Source of the DNA: Pseudomonadota bacterium
GTDB taxonomy: Bacteria > Pseudomonadota > Alphaproteobacteria > Caulobacterales > Caulobacteraceae
Assembly: GCA_018241995.1 (NCBI GenBank)
Contig: JAFECT010000009.1
Location: 62,001-126,000 of the forward strand
Reading direction: 5' to 3'
Length of the DNA: 64,000 nucleotides
A program made the position numbers and the translations under genes. Under the pieces are notes generated by a model. That model made no database searches. It was given only the letters and a program-made list of their open reading frames with translations, and had not been told where the DNA came from. Shown here piece after piece: positions 19,048-28,268 of the stretch (positions are counted from its first letter, which is position 1; each line of letters starts with the position of its first letter).

Positions 19048-19061
19048 TTGACCTCGCTCAA
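19048..19061. promoter_or_regulatory. FixK/FNR-type operator
   Basis: TTGACCTCGCTCAA is a perfect TTGA-N6-TCAA palindrome 51 bp upstream of the ankyrin gene, the usual distance for FNR-type activation. Confidence 0.8.
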
Positions 19062-19242
19062 GCTCGGCCAAATCGCTGAAATCGTGAACCCCTCGCGGGG
19101 GGCGGTGGAAGCAGTCGGTGGGAAAGTCTGCTACCGCCGCCGCGTCATGGGCGACGTTCGTGGCTCGACCAAACCCCGCAGTCGGTCGGGCACAAGTGCC
19201 GGGGATGGAGGCGGTCTCGAGTGAATCCGTTTCGAGGCGAGA

Positions 19243-20358
19243 TCAAAGTTGCCCGCCGATCCCACCCGTTCCGTCATCCACCTCAACATCAACCGTGACT
19301 GTAGCCATCGCAGTGTGCCCGTGGCCATCGCTGATTGTATAGGTGAAAGTGTCGGTGAAGCTGGCGGTGCGGTAGCCGACATTGGTTGTGTACGTAACGC
19401 TCACGCCGGTGTGGGTCACCGTTCCGTAGGTCCCGTTTGTGGTGCTTGAGACGCTGAGGGTATCGCCATCGGCGTCGGTGTCGTTGGCGCGCGGATCGAA
19501 AGTAGAGGAGGGTCTTACAAGTCCCCCGCCGGTGTAGGTGGCCGACGCAAGCGTACTGTCGTCGTTAGCGACAGGCGCGACATTCGTGGGCGCGCTGACG
19601 GTCACGTTGACAGTGCCGGTCGCGGTTCCGCCGTGGCCGTCGCTGATCGTATAGGTGAAGCTGTCGGAGCCGCTGTAGCCCGTGGTCGGCGTATAGGTGA
19701 CGGTGGTCCCGCTGTTGACGGTGACCGCCCCGTGAGAGCCGTTGGTGGCGGAGGTGATTGTCAGGGTGTCGCCATCGGCGTCGGTGTCGTTGGAACGCAC
19801 GGCGATGTTGGTGGCGGCGGTGTTGTAGGCGGTAGTCACGCTGTCGGTATTGGCCACGGGTGCGTGGTTGATTGAGGTGACGGTCATGCTGACCGTCGCG
19901 GTAGCTGTGCCGCTGTGGCCGTCAGAAATAGTGTAGGTGAAGCTGTCGGCGCCGATATAGCCGGTAGCCGGTGTATACTGGACTTGGGTCGAACCGGTGA
20001 CGATCGACGTGGAGCCGTGGCCGGGCGTGGTGACCGAGCTGATCGTCAGGGTGTGACCGCTGACCGAATCGGTGTCGTTGGCGAGCACCGAAAGCGTCGC
20101 AGCCGTGTTCATCGGCGTGGAGCCGGCGTCAGCGTTGGCGACGGGGTTGTGGATGGGCGTCAGCTGGGTGCGATTGCCGGCGGCGTCATACGCGTAATTG
20201 ATGGTCTGGCCGTCGGGATAGATCACGCTGGTCAGGCGTCCGAGGGCGTCGTAGCCGTAGGTGGTGGTGGGGTCCGCGATGGCTGCTGAAGCTAGGCCAA
20301 GCGCCAGGACGCCGGCCGCGGCGCCTGTCCGAAGAGCCCTGAACAACCTGCCGCGCAT
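19243..20358 (-). CDS. Secreted YD-repeat plus cadherin-like tandem-domain protein (RHS partner 1)
   Basis: 371-residue protein with a Sec signal (GAAAGVLALGLASAAIA, cleaved near residue 28). One YD/RHS repeat follows (YGYDALGRLTSVIYPDG, then [12 protein letters not shown]), then three cadherin-like/VCBS-type beta-sandwich units of about 95 residues, each starting PVAN-D and ending with a SFTYTISDGHGGTATGTV-type strand. It has no membrane anchor or catalytic motif. It is divergent from a giant RHS gene with 187 bp between starts, an arrangement repeated at 39.3-40.8 kb. It may bind the RHS barrel or a cell-surface target; this is inference. Confidence 0.85.
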   Translation of the reverse strand: MRGRLFRALRTGAAAGVLALGLASAAIADPTTTYGYDALGRLTSVIYPDGQTINYAYDAAGNRTQLTPIHNPVANADAGSTPMNTAATLSVLANDTDSVSGHTLTISSVTTPGHGSTSIVTGSTQVQYTPATGYIGADSFTYTISDGHSGTATATVSMTVTSINHAPVANTDSVTTAYNTAATNIAVRSNDTDADGDTLTITSATNGSHGAVTVNSGTTVTYTPTTGYSGSDSFTYTISDGHGGTATGTVNVTVSAPTNVAPVANDDSTLASATYTGGGLVRPSSTFDPRANDTDADGDTLSVSSTTNGTYGTVTHTGVSVTYTTNVGYRTASFTDTFTYTISDGHGHTAMATVTVDVEVDDGTGGIGGQL

Positions 20359-20544
20359 TGCGTCCCCCGCGAGCGCCGGAGCGGTTTGCTCCGGCCGCTG
20401 AATGAATACGACGTGGCCGCGAATCTGATCTTCGCAAAAATCTCACGTAGCAAGCTTGACCGTATTCGATGAGTGGGTTCAGGTGCAACCCACAAGTTAG
20501 CCTGGAACGCGTTGCGCTTCGGGCCGACGACATCGAGGGCGACC

Positions 20545-23500
20545 ATGACGCGTGGGAATGCTGTGGCTGGGAAGCGTGCGGGCTTGGCGCTTTTGGGGGG
20601 CTTGGCGGCGTCGCTGACGCTTTGGCTGGTCGGCGCCGATTCCGCGATGGCGCAATCGGCCGCCTTGCCCTCGGTCCGGATTGTCTCGGGCGTGCCGATC
20701 ACGCCCAGCGCGGCGCAGACCTGGTACGGCGCGCAAGGGACTACGGCGACCACCTCCACCGATGGCCTTTGCCGCGACTACGGCTCCGGTTCCGGCCATC
20801 AGGTGACCGACGTCTGCCCGACCGGCGGGCGCCCCGCTGCGCCGGAGATTGTCGAGCTGGCCCGGGCTCTGAAGGATGACCCGAACCTAATCTACGAGTA
20901 CGTCCGTAACACGGTCGATACCGAGTTCATCTTCGGCGCGCATCGCGGGCCTCTGGGTGTGATCATCGACAAGTCCGGCACGGCCTTCGATCAGGCCGAG
21001 CTGATGGTCGCCTTGCTGAACCAGGCCCACGTCGAGAACTCCAGCCTCAACTTCTCGCCTAAGTACCGCTACGGCACGATCACCCTGACCGGGACCCAGT
21101 TCCAGAGCTGGACCGGCCTGACCGACGCCCAGGCGGCCTGCCGGCTGCTGGCGACCGGCGGCATTCCCGCTTCAGTCACCGGCACGGGCGGGAGCGCCAC
21201 CACGACAGACTGCACGACCGCCACAGGCACGGTCTCCAGCGTGAACATGAGTCACGTCTGGGTCGAGGCTACGGTGGGCGGCACGGCCTACCAGTTCGAT
21301 CCGTCGTTCAAGCCTTATCAGCATAAGACCGGCCTGACGCGCGCGACCCTGCAATCCTCGATGACCGGCTTTACCGCCGGCCAGCCGGTATCGACCGCGA
21401 CAGCGACCATGACCACGGGCAGCGACGGCTCGGGAACCACGGTCCCCTACGTGAAGGGCCTGGATAAGGCCTCGCTGGAATCCAAGCTGCACGACTATGC
21501 CGCCGGCCTGGCCACGCGGCTGCGCGGTTCGGACCTGCAGGGCGGGGACATGACCGACGTGGTCGGCGGCCGGATCATCACGCCAGCGACGCGTCCGACC
21601 GGCGGCTGGCTGCAGTCCAGCCTCAGCTACGCAGACACCGGCTCGACCACCTGGACCAGCGGTGTTCCGGACATCTATCGCGCCACGGTGAACCTGCTCG
21701 GCACGGCGTCCACCACGGGCGACCTGGTCAGCGCGACCTTCTTCGCCGACGAGATCTATGGCCGTCGCCTGGAGATCGGCGCGACACCGGTTGCGAGCAC
21801 CGCGGAGGTCGCGGGCGGCACGGCGCAGATGTGGAAGCCGGTGCTCTACCTGGACAAGGTGGCGATCCAGACAGGCGCCCAGCGCGCCGCACCCGGCGAC
21901 CTCAACATCCCGATGACGATCACCGTGAACCATCCGTTCGCGGCGAACGCCGCCGGCGGCACGGCCAACGGCACCTATGGCGATGCGGCGATCGCGAAGG
22001 CCACCAACTTCATCCAGACGGCGCAGATCGTCATCGGCTGGGGCCATACCTCGCCGGCCCTGGCATCGAAGTGGGAGCGCGAGCAGGGCGTCGACCAGGA
22101 TGGTCAGATCACCTACTGGGCTGCACCGAGCAGCTTCTCGCCCTACGGCGATACCGCTCAGCCCGAGGGCGACCTGTCGCGCGCGCGCATCGGCGCCAGC
22201 TATCTGGCGCAGTTCTCCCGCGCGACCGATCTGCACGCCGAGCTGGCCGACGCGCGCCCGACCATCCTGCATGTGACCGGCGTCGTCACGGGCGTGGCCA
22301 ACTCCACCTGGACGCCGGAGACGCCGCCGCCGTCGGGAGTCGACAATCCCTCCAACGGTTTCGACGTCTCGGACGAGGTCAGCTCGATTGACGTGGAGAC
22401 CAGCTTCGGCCTGACTACACGCACGACCAGCTCGACCGCGACCCTGGACCGGCGCGCCGCAATCCATGCCATCGCCGCCACCGGCGCGTCGCTGGAAGGC
22501 AGCGTTGTCGAGCAGATGACCGATACGCCGGACGGGGCATCCACGGCTCGGCGCTTCGCCTGGTCCACCGCGCCCACCAGCGCCGACACGCCGGACACCA
22601 CCACGCGCAAGTTCTACAAGTGGACATCGGCCAACGCGACCACGGGCAACACCACCGGCCTGACGCTGTTCGACAACTCCACCAGCGGGACCTCCGCCTC
22701 GTTCGGCGGCCTGCCGGCGATCAACAGCACCAATGTCACGCGCATCAAGGGTGCGCTGTCCTCAACGGTCACGAACTACGCGACCGCCAGCGGCGTGACC
22801 TTCGAAGTGACGGCGACAAACGAGTCGTTCGGCGGCACGGGCCATCGTGTCGGCTCGGAGTATGTGAGCTTCACACCGGCTCACGGCTCGCCCTGGTACG
22901 ACCGTTATCCCAGCCTGCAGCGCGGCGGCGCCCTGATCGCCGACGCCTACGATTCCAACCATGAGCCGGTGCAGATCGCGCACGTGATTACCCGCTATCT
23001 TGGCGCCACCAAGGGCGGCGGCGGGGCGGTGACGAGCCAGAACGGCCAGTTCAGCCCGCAGGAAGCCGCCCAGGCCCTGAAGGATCGCTTTGTAGATCGG
23101 TCGAGCGTCGAGGGCGTGGACCTGATGAGCGGCACGGCCAGCTATGACACCGGAACCCTGGTGTCAGCCGGGCAGGGCGAGTTCCCCTATCGTCTCGACC
23201 TCAGCTTTGCGATCCGCGGCGGCGCGCTCGAGAACCCGCCCGCGCACTCGCCGCCGAGCGACGGCGGCGTGTCCCTGAACATGGCCGGTTCAGCCAAGGT
23301 TTCCGGCTCCGGGCTGGAACCTATGGGCCAAAGCCGGGTCGAGGCCTCCGCCTCCACCCTTGCCGCCTTCCTGGCCATGCAGGACGCCTGGCGCGCCACG
23401 GCCACGACTGACCCGACCACCCAGCAGCACGTGACGGGCGCCCTGATCGCCAACTGGTGGCAGGACCACCTCGTCTACAACGTGGTGACCATCTCCCAGG

Positions 23501-26500
23501 GCGCGGGCACCGAGCAGTTCGTGCGCGTGGCCGACGAGACCACCCTGATCCCCTCTGGCGGCGGCGCCGACCGGGTCTCCCTGACCGGTTCGCGCACCGT
23601 GGCGCGGCCGACCTTGGCCAATCCTTCGACCGCCGACCACAACATCTCCGGCGCGCCGGTGCAGACCGAGTCGATTGAACACGTATGGGATTACTCGGGC
23701 GTGGTCATCGGCTGGACCGGGGCCCACGGCGACACCAAGGCCTACGGCTACTGGTCGATGTCGAACGACAACATCACCACCAACTACAGCCTGTGGACCG
23801 GCTTCCGGCTGAACACCTGGACCTTCCCCCAGGGCGTGACGGTGACCCTGCACTACAGCGGCGGGATCATTATCCCCTCCAGCGTCTCGAACAATCTGGG
23901 CGTCTCGGTGACCACGCCCAGCTGGACCGGCACGGGCTGCGCGGTCAGTCCCTACGAGGATTTCGTCGACGCCGCCGGCGCGCACCACAAGGCGACCTTC
24001 CGCGCGCCGACCACGCGCAGCCTGACCCAACGGCCCTACGTCGCCTGCCCGCTGCAGGCGGTCTATGACCCTACCGACCAGACGACGCCGGTGATCCAGT
24101 ACGGTTTCGACAGCCTGGGCCGGGTGAACCAGGCGTCGGACGCCATCGCCGTCCGCACGCCGACGGCGCGCGATCCGCACAAGTTCTTCGTCGCCGACGG
24201 CTATCGCGGTGAGCGCCAGGACCCTGTAGGCGGCCACTATGTGGTCGAGTCGATGCCGGCTGGGGGCGCCAGCGTCACTACGACCCTGCGGGCCACCTCG
24301 ACCTCGGTCACCCAATACGCCGCCACCCAGACTCGCAATATCGACGAGCTCGGCAACATTACCCTGACCTATCGTGACGGGCGTCGTCGGACGATAGGTC
24401 GTACCTATCCGGAGGGCGATCAGGACCTTTTCAACTACGACGGCAACAACAACTACTTGCAGATCACTAAGGTCGGGAAGCCGTGCCCGACGCCCGCCAA
24501 TGGCTGCACGAGCCTGTCGAACATCATCACCAGCGCCACCTGGGAGACGACCTGGAACAAGGTCGCCGCCATCACCGACGGCAACGGCAACATCACCACC
24601 TTCAACTATGCGGCCGCCGGGACCAACGGCGCCTCGCAGTTCTCCTCGGTGGTGCGGCCGACCGTGGCGGCCCCTGGAGGTGGGACGGCGGCGCCGACCT
24701 ATAGCTTCACCTACAACAGCTTCGGCCAGCCTCTGACATCGGCCGACGCGGACGGCTTGGTGACCCAGAACACTTACGATGCCACCACACACTTCCTGAC
24801 GCAGACGGCGATTGATCCAACCGGCGTCAACAGCATCGTACAATTCAGCAGCAACAGCTTGGGTGACGCAACTGCGATCACCGATGCACGAGGGAACGTC
24901 TCGAATATCACCTATGATGCAATGCGTCGGAAGTTAGTCGTGGTCTCTCCGGATCCAGATGGCGCGGGCGCTCTGCTGAGGCCGGCGGTCAAGCACACCT
25001 ACGACCTGGCCGGCCGTGAGACCCAGACCGACAAGGGCCGCACGACATCTTCGACCGGTTCGGATTTCGCCGCGCTCAGTACCGTGGGCACGACCTATGA
25101 CGCGGCCGGCAACAAGGTCTTCGTCAAGACCCAGACCGGGCGGATCCAGTTCGGCTACGACGGGCTGAACCGCGAGATCTGCGCGGTGGCGCGGATGGAT
25201 GCGTCGGTGGCGGACGCCTCGCTGCCGACCAACGCGTGTGCGCTGACGGCGGCGGAGGATTCCTCGCATCCCGGCAAGACGGCGGCGGGCGCGGTGGTGG
25301 ATCGCCTGACCCAGACGACCTGGAGTCTTCGCGGCGAGAAACTGACGGCAGTGCAGGCGGCCAGCACCTTGGCGCAGCGGACCTATTCGGCCCAGACCTA
25401 TGGCGCGGACGGTGAGGTGCTGACGATCCAGGACGCCAACTGGAACCTGACCACCTACGGCTACGATCCGTTCAACCGCTTGGCGCGCACCATCTTCCCG
25501 ACCACGGCGCGCCCGTCGAGTGCGGGGGCGGCGACCTCGAACACCAGCGACTACGAGGCCTATAGCTACGACGCCAACAGCAACCGGGTGACGTTGAGGA
25601 AGCGCGACGGTTCGACCAACCTGGCCTACTGCTACGACGCCCTGAACCGCCAGACGGTGAAGTACCTGCACACGGTGACGACGGGGACCTGCCCGGCGAC
25701 AACCGGCAGTGACGTGACCACCATTTACACTCTCGGGGGCAAGGTGGTGTCGACCCTGTTCACGAACGGAGACGGTGTGGCCTACGCCTACGACACGGCT
25801 GGCCGTACGACGGGCGAGACCACTGCCCAAGGTGGGTTCAGCCGGCAGATGAGCTACGCCTACGACAGGGCGAACAACCGGATCAAGGTCACCTGGCCGG
25901 GCAGTCCGTCGTTCTTCGCGGGGTATGTGTACGACCCGCTGAACAGGCTGGTGCGGGTATGCCAGAACCTGACGGACGACGTCTCGGGCTCGGCCTGCTC
26001 CAGCGCTTCGGACGTGAGCTCCAGTGCGACCGGGATCACGGCCACGGGGCGTCTGGCGACCTACGCCTATGACGACCTGGGCCACCGCACCTCGATCACG
26101 CGGGCGAACGGGACCTCGACGACCTACGCCTTCTCCAATCCAGAGCTGATGACGGGGCTGACCCAGGACCTGGGAGGCACGACCAACGACCAGACCTGGT
26201 CCTACGGCTACAACCAAGCGGCCCAGGTGATGAGCCGTGCGGCGTCCAACAGCCTCTATGAGTGGACCAACCGGCAGAGCGCCGTCCAGACCAAGACCTT
26301 CGACGGCCTGAACCGCGACGCCGGGATCGCGGCGGTGGGGTCGCAGCCGTGCTCGACTACCAGCGGGTATGACTGCAACGGCAACGTCGTCAACGACGGG
26401 ACCTATGCCTACACCTACGACCTGGAGAACCGGCTGCTGACGGCGGCCACGGTCTCGCCTTCGGCCGCGGTCCTGACCCTGGTCTATGACCCGAACGGGC

Positions 26501-27555
26501 GGATCAACAAGCTGACCTCCAACGCCACGGGCGCGGTGGCGGGCTTCCTCTACGACGGGGATCGCCTGTCGGCGGAGTACGATGGTTCGGGCGTGCTGCA
26601 GAAGCGCTACGTGCACGGTCCCGGAACCGACGAGCCCTTGATCTGGTACGACGTGAACGTCTCGGCAGGGACCCAGGCACGCAACTGGCTGCACATGGAC
26701 GCGCAAGGGTCGGTGGTGGCCTGGAGCGGCGACACCGGCTCCAGCGTCATGATCCAGGCCTATGGCCCCTACGGCGAGCCGCAGAGCTGGACCGGCTCGC
26801 GCTTCGCCTACACCGGGCAGCTGATGCTGCCGGAAGCGCAACTCTACCACTACAAGGCCCGCGCCTATGACCCCAAGCGGGGCGTGTTCCTGCAGACCGA
26901 TCCGGTTGGGTATAAGGATGACGCCGATCTGTACGCCTACGTTGGTGATGACCCTCTAGACAAAACAGATTCCTCAGGTCTGGATGCGGTTAAAATCTAC
27001 GACACCGCTCAAGCCGGTGTTGTCGGTGGGCACGCGGCCGCAGCAGTTGTCGCGCGAGATGGAAAAGTGACAGCCTATGAGTTTACGGGCGGCGGTAAGC
27101 TTCAGCGTATCGAATTGGGCTCTGTGGAAGTGAACAAGGGCGGGCATATCACTGACAAGGGCATGCAAACCCTGATGGATAGGGCCGCAGAACACTGGAA
27201 GCAGGATGGTGTTTCCTCTAGCCCACACGTGGCCGCAGCTTTGTTCTATGGTGACTATAGCGTGAAGGCCTTCACCGGGCGTGCAGAGAAAATTCAAGCC
27301 GATATCGCGAGAAATGGCGGCCCAAAGGTGAATGGCTTTATGGTGCAAGGTCTCAAGAATCCGTCATACAGCTTGGCTATCCATAATTGTTTGGTCGTCG
27401 CAAATGACTTACTTGGCAATGCTGGCGTTCCCGTTGGTATTGCGCCTTGGTTTGGCCCTGGTTCGCCGGGTCTATCGCTCGACATGTGGCCCAATCGGAG
27501 CCTTAGCAGCGAGGCGGCGTCTGGTGTCCCGATCTATACACGGGGACCTCGCTGA
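20545..27555 (+). CDS. Giant secreted RHS-repeat protein with C-terminal toxin-like tip (RHS1)
   Basis: 2,336 residues from ATG 20545 (GAGGG upstream). The order is: a Sec signal (LALLGGLAASLTLWLVGADSAMAQ); a transglutaminase-like domain at about 100-260, with HVWVEATV and DPSFK but Thr where the Cys should be (GTAFDQA); a large beta-rich middle; about 1,000 residues of YD/RHS repeats; an RHS-core end (QTDPVGYKDDADLYAYVGDDP); then a unique tip from about residue 2142. The expected DPxGL after the core is DSSGL. The tip has GGHAAAAV (His2163) and HNCLVVANDLL (Cys2282), a permuted papain-like pattern, and is clearly AT-richer. The immunity-like lipoprotein gene starts on its stop codon. Confidence 0.9.
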   Translation: MTRGNAVAGKRAGLALLGGLAASLTLWLVGADSAMAQSAALPSVRIVSGVPITPSAAQTWYGAQGTTATTSTDGLCRDYGSGSGHQVTDVCPTGGRPAAPEIVELARALKDDPNLIYEYVRNTVDTEFIFGAHRGPLGVIIDKSGTAFDQAELMVALLNQAHVENSSLNFSPKYRYGTITLTGTQFQSWTGLTDAQAACRLLATGGIPASVTGTGGSATTTDCTTATGTVSSVNMSHVWVEATVGGTAYQFDPSFKPYQHKTGLTRATLQSSMTGFTAGQPVSTATATMTTGSDGSGTTVPYVKGLDKASLESKLHDYAAGLATRLRGSDLQGGDMTDVVGGRIITPATRPTGGWLQSSLSYADTGSTTWTSGVPDIYRATVNLLGTASTTGDLVSATFFADEIYGRRLEIGATPVASTAEVAGGTAQMWKPVLYLDKVAIQTGAQRAAPGDLNIPMTITVNHPFAANAAGGTANGTYGDAAIAKATNFIQTAQIVIGWGHTSPALASKWEREQGVDQDGQITYWAAPSSFSPYGDTAQPEGDLSRARIGASYLAQFSRATDLHAELADARPTILHVTGVVTGVANSTWTPETPPPSGVDNPSNGFDVSDEVSSIDVETSFGLTTRTTSSTATLDRRAAIHAIAATGASLEGSVVEQMTDTPDGASTARRFAWSTAPTSADTPDTTTRKFYKWTSANATTGNTTGLTLFDNSTSGTSASFGGLPAINSTNVTRIKGALSSTVTNYATASGVTFEVTATNESFGGTGHRVGSEYVSFTPAHGSPWYDRYPSLQRGGALIADAYDSNHEPVQIAHVITRYLGATKGGGGAVTSQNGQFSPQEAAQALKDRFVDRSSVEGVDLMSGTASYDTGTLVSAGQGEFPYRLDLSFAIRGGALENPPAHSPPSDGGVSLNMAGSAKVSGSGLEPMGQSRVEASASTLAAFLAMQDAWRATATTDPTTQQHVTGALIANWWQDHLVYNVVTISQGAGTEQFVRVADETTLIPSGGGADRVSLTGSRTVARPTLANPSTADHNISGAPVQTESIEHVWDYSGVVIGWTGAHGDTKAYGYWSMSNDNITTNYSLWTGFRLNTWTFPQGVTVTLHYSGGIIIPSSVSNNLGVSVTTPSWTGTGCAVSPYEDFVDAAGAHHKATFRAPTTRSLTQRPYVACPLQAVYDPTDQTTPVIQYGFDSLGRVNQASDAIAVRTPTARDPHKFFVADGYRGERQDPVGGHYVVESMPAGGASVTTTLRATSTSVTQYAATQTRNIDELGNITLTYRDGRRRTIGRTYPEGDQDLFNYDGNNNYLQITKVGKPCPTPANGCTSLSNIITSATWETTWNKVAAITDGNGNITTFNYAAAGTNGASQFSSVVRPTVAAPGGGTAAPTYSFTYNSFGQPLTSADADGLVTQNTYDATTHFLTQTAIDPTGVNSIVQFSSNSLGDATAITDARGNVSNITYDAMRRKLVVVSPDPDGAGALLRPAVKHTYDLAGRETQTDKGRTTSSTGSDFAALSTVGTTYDAAGNKVFVKTQTGRIQFGYDGLNREICAVARMDASVADASLPTNACALTAAEDSSHPGKTAAGAVVDRLTQTTWSLRGEKLTAVQAASTLAQRTYSAQTYGADGEVLTIQDANWNLTTYGYDPFNRLARTIFPTTARPSSAGAATSNTSDYEAYSYDANSNRVTLRKRDGSTNLAYCYDALNRQTVKYLHTVTTGTCPATTGSDVTTIYTLGGKVVSTLFTNGDGVAYAYDTAGRTTGETTAQGGFSRQMSYAYDRANNRIKVTWPGSPSFFAGYVYDPLNRLVRVCQNLTDDVSGSACSSASDVSSSATGITATGRLATYAYDDLGHRTSITRANGTSTTYAFSNPELMTGLTQDLGGTTNDQTWSYGYNQAAQVMSRAASNSLYEWTNRQSAVQTKTFDGLNRDAGIAAVGSQPCSTTSGYDCNGNVVNDGTYAYTYDLENRLLTAATVSPSAAVLTLVYDPNGRINKLTSNATGAVAGFLYDGDRLSAEYDGSGVLQKRYVHGPGTDEPLIWYDVNVSAGTQARNWLHMDAQGSVVAWSGDTGSSVMIQAYGPYGEPQSWTGSRFAYTGQLMLPEAQLYHYKARAYDPKRGVFLQTDPVGYKDDADLYAYVGDDPLDKTDSSGLDAVKIYDTAQAGVVGGHAAAAVVARDGKVTAYEFTGGGKLQRIELGSVEVNKGGHITDKGMQTLMDRAAEHWKQDGVSSSPHVAAALFYGDYSVKAFTGRAEKIQADIARNGGPKVNGFMVQGLKNPSYSLAIHNCLVVANDLLGNAGVPVGIAPWFGPGSPGLSLDMWPNRSLSSEAASGVPIYTRGPR

Positions 27556-28178
27556 TGACGCGCTCTCAGTTCCGCGCTCTCCTGTCTGTCGCAGCTCTTT
27601 TCGCCCTATGTGCTTGCGATAAGCGAGAGCATGTCGGTGGATATCAAGAATTTCGGCTAAATTTTTCTGGAAAAGGTCGAGTAATTGTCACCTGCGATAA
27701 ATTCGAAATCGCGAAGGTGCTTTCGTGCCAGCTGCGCAATGGAACGCCGGGAGAGGTTATTATTTACGCGGTCAGAGGTACACAGGATGCCGCGTACAGG
27801 CAGGCGAGTGCGCTGGACGTTGCCCCCTCTGAGATTTCCAATCCCTCCGAGTCTGTGGCTACCCACTATTTCCAAGTTGATGGAAATACGGGGCTATGGA
27901 TTTTAAAAAGACCCATAGATACCAAAGGTCATTTGCAAATGATGCTCAGCTTGTGTTCTAATATTGTTAGAGGAGGGGCGCTGGGTGGGCGGAAGGATAT
28001 TGTTGAGTACAATGAGGCTGTATTCGCCCAAATTGGTGATTTGTACCCAAAATACAAATCTGAATCGTGGAAAACCACAGTGGATGTACTTTCGAGGGAC
28101 TTCTTATATACCAGTATTCCTGCCGGCGCGCAGTTCAGGGCGACGGATGGTTGCACGTTAACCGAGATTCCTTCCTGA
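27555..28178 (+). CDS. Putative lipoprotein, candidate immunity protein for RHS1
   Basis: 207 residues starting at ATG 27555, sharing one base with the RHS1 stop (TGATG). The N-terminus (FRALLSVAALFALCAC) is a lipoprotein signal with LCAC lipobox, so the mature protein is anchored facing the periplasm. The mature part is beta-rich with cysteines at VTCDKF, LSCQL, SLCSN and DGCTL. No known family is recognised. AT-rich composition matches the RHS1 tip rather than the GC-rich core, so the two moved as a unit. A periplasmic immunity protein fits a toxin acting in the periplasm. Confidence 0.75.
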   Translation: MTRSQFRALLSVAALFALCACDKREHVGGYQEFRLNFSGKGRVIVTCDKFEIAKVLSCQLRNGTPGEVIIYAVRGTQDAAYRQASALDVAPSEISNPSESVATHYFQVDGNTGLWILKRPIDTKGHLQMMLSLCSNIVRGGALGGRKDIVEYNEAVFAQIGDLYPKYKSESWKTTVDVLSRDFLYTSIPAGAQFRATDGCTLTEIPS

Positions 28179-28268
28179 ATGGTAGCGTTTTAGAAATAGA
28201 AATTCAGAAACCCCATGGCGGGACTGAGTAATCCCATCGCTCCTCGATCCTGAATTGACAATTGCAAA

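Noticed and set aside
20453..20461. AGCTTGACC shared by both RHS upstream regions as a common promoter or operator
   Set aside because: Nine bases are too few; distances to the starts differ (84 and 38 bp) and no matching -10 element follows at the proper spacing.
20545..27555. T6SS or Tc-toxin assignment of the RHS proteins
   Set aside because: No VgrG, PAAR, Hcp, TcA or TcB gene is present and both proteins start with Sec signals.
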